Source: Bacteroidales bacterium (GTDB taxonomy: Bacteria; Bacteroidota; Bacteroidia; Bacteroidales; UBA932). Taken from it: 64,000 nucleotides of DNA. Positions 56,336 to 64,000 of this stretch are shown here, piece by piece. Where the stretch lies: assembly GCA_017395045.1 (NCBI GenBank), contig JAFPWG010000006.1, positions 1 through 64,000 on the forward strand, written 5' to 3'. The notes under the pieces were generated by a model that did no database searches, was not told the origin of the DNA, and saw nothing but the letters and a program-made list of their open reading frames with translations. Position numbers and translations under genes: made by a program. Each line of letters opens with the position of its first letter. Position 1 is the stretch's first letter.

Positions 56336-56616
56336 GTGCGGTTACCGGGCCCCTCCCCCTATGCTTGTCCGGGGGTGGACAAGCCCCCGGACATCCCAAT
56401 CCTCGCCGCCAAACAGCCGCACCATAGGCAAGGCTCTGGATGTTTCAAATGCCCTTTTGTGTGCGCGAAGTGCCCAAATCCGGCCTTGACGCACAAGAGG
56501 ATGCCTTCCAGTGAACCAGATGTCAAGTCAATGTGCGGGTATTTGGCGAATGGGTACGAAGACGGGAGAAGCGGAGTCCTCCGGAAGGGTACTCCCTTCC
56601 TCCCTATTCATAAGTG
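56336..56616. other. gene-free intergenic block with GC-rich hairpins
   Basis: About 280 bp without a convincing gene. At its left end a perfect ten-pair hairpin (56366-56375 with 56384-56393) competes with a seven-pair one (56364-56370 with 56377-56383), since both use the same TTGTCC strand. Short frames on both strands have no ribosome site or family likeness. A Cys-rich frame (FKCPFVCAKCPNPA) runs in from upstream on the plus strand but has no start. The block may be an intergenic repeat. Confidence 0.5.
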
Positions 56617-56668
56617 ACAAAAAGAATAGAGGATGACCTCAGTCGACTTGACCGAAGGTCATCCTCTT
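56617..56668 (-). terminator. terminator of the esterase/GH3 operon
   Basis: Perfect 12-pair stem AGAGGATGACCT / AGGTCATCCTCT with a 16-base loop, then TATTCTTTTTG on the minus strand. Confidence 0.88.
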
Positions 56669-56686
56669 AAGGGAATGTCGGACAGA

Positions 56687-60185
<3,499 letters not shown>

Positions 60186-60218
60186 ATAGATGGGTTTACT
60201 AGGATTAGCGTCGGTGCA

Positions 60219-60226
60219 CAAAGATA
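60219..60226 (-). promoter_or_regulatory. -7 box of the GH3-esterase operon
   Basis: TATCTTTG, 33 bp before the GH3 ATG. No -33 box at the right distance. Confidence 0.5.
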
Positions 60227-60316
60227 AGTAAAACCTTCCGATTCCGACAGGCACTCCCGTCCGAATTGGCAATCCAGACAAACATTTTGCGAATCGTGCA
60301 AATATTTATGGGATCT

Positions 60317-62731
60317 CTATGAGAGGAACAGGTCCAACGTATGGTGGCCCGGTTCATAGGGGATGAAGACCTCTTTCCCTGCGACGGACGGATGGATGGT
60401 CAGTTCATAGACGGCGTCACGGAAGCGGCGCCGCACTTTGAACGGGCCGAAATTCTCCGGCAGGCAGGGTTTCACGAGCAGGCCGTCGTACTGCGGCCGG
60501 ATTCCGAGCAGGAACTGCGTAACGGCATACCAGTTCCAGGCCGCCGTGCCGGTGAGCCAGCTGTTCTTGCCTTCTCCGGGCCGGAAGGCCTCCTTCCCGG
60601 CCACCATCTGGCAGTAGACATAGGGTTCGACCTTATGGAGTTCCTGGTCGCGGATGAAGGCGGGGGATATCTTGCAATAATGGTCCCAGGCATCGTCGGC
60701 CCGGCCGGCCAGGGCCTCGCCGATGATGACCCAGGGATTGTTGTGGCAGAAGATGCCGGCGTTTTCCTTGTAACCCTGCGGGTAGGAGGAGATTTCACCG
60801 TATTCTATCCTGTAGCCCGTGAAAGCCGGGTAGTTGAGAACCAGGCCGTGCTCGCTGTCCAGCAGGCGCTTGGCTGAATCCAGTGCCTTGTCGCAGAGGC
60901 CTTCCTCCGCACCGATCCGGGCCATCGTGCACCAGCCCTGGCTTTCGATGAAGATCTTTGCCTCGTCGTTTTCAGCGGAACCGATCTTCCGGCCGAAATA
61001 GTCGTAGGCCCGGAGGAACCATCCGCCGTCCCAGCCGTAAAGCTTGACGGCCTTTTCCATGGACCCGACCGCTTCCCGGACGGCGTCCGAAGGCCGTCCG
61101 ATGCGGTCCAGCAGTTCGGCGAAATCCTTCCCCTCCACGACGAAGAGGCCGGCGATCATCAGGGATTCCGCCCGGCTCCCCTCCGTTTTGTTCTCGGTGG
61201 TCTGGAAGGAGTCGTCGGGATTGTCGGAGAAGCAGTTGAGGTTCAGGCAGTCGTTCCAGTCGGCCCGGCCGATGAGGGGCAGGCCGTGGGGCCCCAGGTT
61301 GTTTACGACATGGTCGAAACTGACCTGCAGGTGCTCCAGCAGGCTCTTCTCCGAGCCCGGCTCATTGTCGAACGGAACGGGCTCGTCCAGGATGGAGAAG
61401 TCGCCGGTTTCCTTCAGGTAGGCGATGGTGCCGAACAGGAGCCAGAGCGGATCGTCGTTGAAACCGCCGCCGATGTCGTTGTTTCCGCGGCGGGTGAGGG
61501 GCTGGTACTGGTGGTAGCAGCCGCCGTCGGGGAACTGGGTGGCGGCGATGTCCAGGATGCGCTGCCGGGCCCGGTCGGGGATCTGATGGACGAATCCCAC
61601 GAGATCCTGGTTCGAGTCGCGGAAGCCCATGCCCCGGCCGATGCCGCTCTCGAAGAAACTGGCGCTTCGGCTCATGTTGAAGGTGACCATGCACTGGTAC
61701 TGGTTCCAGATGTTCACCATGCGGTCCACTTCGGGCGTGCCGGACTCCACGGAGAACCGGCCCAGGATGTCGTCCCAGTACCGGCCCAGTTCCGCAAAGG
61801 CGGCATCGGCCTTCTCCGGCGTGTCGAAGGCTTCCAGAAGTGCGTAAGCCCCCGATTTTTCAATGATGGCGGAGCAGGAGTTCAGCTCCCTGCCGGTCGG
61901 TTCGATGAATTTCCGGTCCGGATCGTTCTCTACGTAGCCCAGGACAAAAACCAGCTCCTTCGTCTCGCCGGGAGCCAGTTCCAGGTCGATCTGGTGGACG
62001 GCCACCGGGCTCCAGCCGTGGGCCACGGAACCGCTGCAGGCACCGCTGAACACGCGCTCGGGGTGTTCAAATCCGTTGTATGTCCCGAGGAAGGTCTCCC
62101 GGTCCGTATCGAAGCCGTCCACCGGCACGTTGACGCCGTAGAAGGCATAGTGGTTCCGCCGCTCGCGGTATTCGGTCTTGTGATAGATGACGCTGCCTTC
62201 CACCTCCACCTCGCCGGTCGAGAGGTTCCGCTGGAAGTTCTCCATGTCCGTCTGGGCATTCCAGAGGCACCACTCTACGAAGGAAAACAGCTGGAACCTC
62301 TTCGTTGTCAGTCCGTTATTTGTCAATGACACCTTGTGTACCTCACAGCGTTTCCCCACGGGAACGAAGAAAAGCACGCTTGCGCGGAGGTGGTCCTTTT
62401 CACCCGTGATGCGCGTGTAGCCCATCCCATGCCTGCACTCCCAGGAGTCCAGCGGAGTCCGGCAGGGCTTCCAGCCCGGGTTCCAGACGCTGTTCCCGTC
62501 CTTGATATAAAAATAGCGGCCTCCGTTGTCCATCGGAACGCCATTGTACCGGTAGCGGAGGATGCGGCGGTACTTCGCATCCTTGCAGAAACAGTAACCG
62601 CCTCCCGTGCCGGAAACCAGGGAGAAGAAATCGTCGGTTCCCAGATAGTTGATCCAGGGGAAGGGCGTTGCGGGATCCGTGATCACGAACTCCCGGGCAG
62701 CATCGTGGAAATGGCCGTAAATCTTGTTCAT
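60317..62731 (-). CDS. GH94 cellobiose phosphorylase
   Basis: An 804-residue cytoplasmic phosphorylase that splits cellobiose with phosphate to glucose-1-phosphate and glucose, saving ATP. Family blocks: [19 protein letters not shown] (substrate binding), [24 protein letters not shown], and RADWNDCLN, in which Asp491 aligns with the general acid of cellobiose phosphorylases. The length is that of cellobiose phosphorylase rather than the longer cellodextrin enzyme. No signal peptide. A -7 box is 6 bp before the ATG. It pairs with the secreted GH3 enzymes on either side. Confidence 0.94.
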   Translation of the reverse strand: MNKIYGHFHDAAREFVITDPATPFPWINYLGTDDFFSLVSGTGGGYCFCKDAKYRRILRYRYNGVPMDNGGRYFYIKDGNSVWNPGWKPCRTPLDSWECRHGMGYTRITGEKDHLRASVLFFVPVGKRCEVHKVSLTNNGLTTKRFQLFSFVEWCLWNAQTDMENFQRNLSTGEVEVEGSVIYHKTEYRERRNHYAFYGVNVPVDGFDTDRETFLGTYNGFEHPERVFSGACSGSVAHGWSPVAVHQIDLELAPGETKELVFVLGYVENDPDRKFIEPTGRELNSCSAIIEKSGAYALLEAFDTPEKADAAFAELGRYWDDILGRFSVESGTPEVDRMVNIWNQYQCMVTFNMSRSASFFESGIGRGMGFRDSNQDLVGFVHQIPDRARQRILDIAATQFPDGGCYHQYQPLTRRGNNDIGGGFNDDPLWLLFGTIAYLKETGDFSILDEPVPFDNEPGSEKSLLEHLQVSFDHVVNNLGPHGLPLIGRADWNDCLNLNCFSDNPDDSFQTTENKTEGSRAESLMIAGLFVVEGKDFAELLDRIGRPSDAVREAVGSMEKAVKLYGWDGGWFLRAYDYFGRKIGSAENDEAKIFIESQGWCTMARIGAEEGLCDKALDSAKRLLDSEHGLVLNYPAFTGYRIEYGEISSYPQGYKENAGIFCHNNPWVIIGEALAGRADDAWDHYCKISPAFIRDQELHKVEPYVYCQMVAGKEAFRPGEGKNSWLTGTAAWNWYAVTQFLLGIRPQYDGLLVKPCLPENFGPFKVRRRFRDAVYELTIHPSVAGKEVFIPYEPGHHTLDLFLS

Positions 62732-62736
62732 ATTGA

Positions 62737-62744
62737 CAAAGATA
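62737..62744 (-). promoter_or_regulatory. -7 box of the GH94 gene
   Basis: TATCTTTG ending 5 bp before the ATG at 62731. A weak ATTG at 62766-62769 could be the -33 box (21 bp spacer). Confidence 0.5.
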
Positions 62745-62810
62745 GTGAATCTGCACCGGAATCTGCAATTTTTTGTACAGACAGGAAAGGGGTAATCCGT
62801 TTGGAATCCT

Positions 62811-62818
62811 TATCTTTG
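62811..62818 (+). promoter_or_regulatory. -7 box of the second GH3 gene
   Basis: TATCTTTG, 33 bp before the ATG at 62852, divergent from the GH94 box. No -33 TTTG at 19-21 bp. Confidence 0.5.
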
Positions 62819-62851
62819 TGTCGCTGAAAACTGCTAACCAAAAATACTGTT

Positions 62852-64000
62852 ATGAAAAGAATCCTTTTGACCGTTGCATCCCTGTGTCTGGCCGTGACCG
62901 CCCTGGCCCAGCCCCAGCTCCGCAAGGACAACATCGATGAAGTCCTGAAGGCGATGACCCTGGAAGAGAAGGCCACCCTGCTCGTGGGCGGCGCCCGCGC
63001 CGCCGTCGTGAACGGCGTGACTTCCGGTACCGCCTGGCAGGTGCCCGGCGCGGCCGGCAACACCCGCCCGGTCGAGCGCCTGGGCATCCCCGGCACCGTC
63101 CTCGCCGACGGCCCCGCCGGCCTCCGCATCCAGCCTACCCGCCAGGGTGACGGCAACACCTACTATTGCACCGGCTTTCCGGTGGGAACGCTCCTCGCCA
63201 GTTCCTGGGACATCGACCTGGTCGAGAAAGTCACGACGGCGATGGGTAACGAAGTGCTCGAATATGGCGTGGACGTCCTCCTTGCCCCGGGCATAAACAT
63301 CCACCGCAACCCGCTGTGCGGACGTAACTTCGAGTACTTCTCCGAGGACCCGCTCCTCTCCGGCAAGATGGCCGCCGCCTATGTCCGCGGCATCCAGGGC
63401 AACGGCGTAGGTACCTCCATCAAGCATTACGCCGCCAACAATCAGGAGACGAACCGCAACGAGGACGACGCCCAGGTGAGCCCGCGCGCTCTCCGTGAGA
63501 TCTATCTGAAGAACTTCGAGATCGCCGTGAAGGAGTCGCAGCCCTGGACCGTAATGTCTTCCTATAACAAGCTCAACGGCCGCTACACCCAGCAGGATGT
63601 GGACCTTCTGACCACCGTCCTGCGCGACGAATGGGGTTTCCAGGGCATCGTGATGACCGACTGGGGCAACAAGGCCGGCACCGTCACTTCCACCAAGGCC
63701 GGCAACGACCTGATGGAACCCGGCAACCAGAACGAAATCGACCGCATCATCGCGGGCGTGAAGGACGGCACCATTTCCCAGGAGGAACTGGACCGCAATG
63801 TCCGCAATATGCTCAACTACATCGTCCTTACTCCGCATTTCCGGGGCTACAAGTTCTCCAACAAGCCGGATCTGAAGGCCCATGCCGCCGTGGCGCGTGA
63901 AGCCGCCGGCGAGGCGATGGTCCTGCTCCGCAACGAAAACGGAGCCCTGCCTTTGAAGGGCGATGAAAAGGTCGCCCTGTACGGCATCTCCGCCATCGAC
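62852..64000 (+). CDS. GH3 family beta-glycosidase (3' end beyond window)
   Basis: The first 383 residues of a GH3 enzyme; the frame is open to the window edge. It has a standard signal peptide (ending ALAQ, no lipobox), so it should be periplasmic or secreted. The nucleophile is Asp270 in IVMTDWGN; KHYAANNQE (191-199) and RDEWGF match the neighbour. It is a clear paralogue of the GH3 lipoprotein at 57885-60185 but lacks the lipid anchor, so the two may work in different places on similar oligosaccharides. Confidence 0.95.
   Translation, partial: MKRILLTVASLCLAVTALAQPQLRKDNIDEVLKAMTLEEKATLLVGGARAAVVNGVTSGTAWQVPGAAGNTRPVERLGIPGTVLADGPAGLRIQPTRQGDGNTYYCTGFPVGTLLASSWDIDLVEKVTTAMGNEVLEYGVDVLLAPGINIHRNPLCGRNFEYFSEDPLLSGKMAAAYVRGIQGNGVGTSIKHYAANNQETNRNEDDAQVSPRALREIYLKNFEIAVKESQPWTVMSSYNKLNGRYTQQDVDLLTTVLRDEWGFQGIVMTDWGNKAGTVTSTKAGNDLMEPGNQNEIDRIIAGVKDGTISQEELDRNVRNMLNYIVLTPHFRGYKFSNKPDLKAHAAVAREAAGEAMVLLRNENGALPLKGDEKVALYGISAID

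Noticed and set aside
56336..56616. Short Cys-containing frames in the block after the GH10-CE1 gene
   Set aside because: No start with a ribosome site, no family likeness; one is only the tail of a shadow frame of the esterase domain.

Overview
The window looks like chromosomal DNA of a GC-rich member of the Bacteroidota, most likely a gut or rumen Bacteroidales; the genus cannot be fixed from sequence alone. The evidence is the repeated Bacteroidota promoter pattern (TTTG, 19-20 bp, TAnnTTTG) in front of protein and tRNA genes, an Na+-translocating NADH:quinone reductase operon, a Bacteroidota/Chlamydia-style V-type ATPase operon with a DUF2764 protein, FimB/Mfa2-like lipoproteins, an UpxY-type NusG paralogue, a DUF4493 lipoprotein and a Prevotella-type GH10-CE1 xylanase/esterase. 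No CRISPR array, insertion sequence, integrase, prophage or rRNA operon was seen.

Layout. 1-2.4 kb: end of an unknown gene, then a five-gene minus-strand operon (ECF sigma factor, membrane anti-sigma-like protein, three exported proteins). 2.5-9 kb: tRNA-Asp, Hsp20, an orphan NusG/UpxY paralogue, a PlsC-like acyltransferase with a BASS transporter, a YccF pair, a TerB-DnaJ protein, and msrA with a HAD phosphatase. 9-17.6 kb: uvrA, two glycosyltransferase genes (one a two-enzyme fusion), two fimbria-type lipoproteins and a DUF47 protein. 17.6-23.6 kb: nqrABCDEF, in which NqrC carries a 13-cysteine tail. 23.6-29.1 kb: a UvrD/PcrA helicase, a candidate small RNA flanked by direct repeats, glnA, tRNA-Gly and a DUF4493 lipoprotein. 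29.2-34.2 kb: an AbrB-type regulator coupled to an acyltransferase, a second ECF operon, an M28 peptidase, and rplS with tRNA-Arg. 34.2-43.6 kb: grpE-dnaJ, a GlpT-like transporter, a YkvA protein, tRNA-Glu, rpmE2, a NamZ-like protein with glmM, SPFH with a 55-residue ribbon-helix-helix protein, and an AlkZ-related protein with a porin-like protein. 43.7-50.9 kb: the V-ATPase operon. 51-54 kb: an Omp85-like barrel and an ABC-F ATPase. 54-64 kb: a plant-glucan/xylan block (GH10-CE1, CE1, GH3, GH94 phosphorylase, and a second GH3 cut by the window end).

How it fits together. Na+-NQR should make a sodium gradient. The rotor subunit of the V-ATPase keeps all five residues that bind Na+ in Enterococcus hirae NtpK, so the cell may run part of its energetics on sodium. 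The carbohydrate block would cut xylan and beta-glucan outside the cytoplasm and finish cellobiose by phosphorolysis inside. It has no SusC/SusD pair in view, so it is not a complete classical PUL here.
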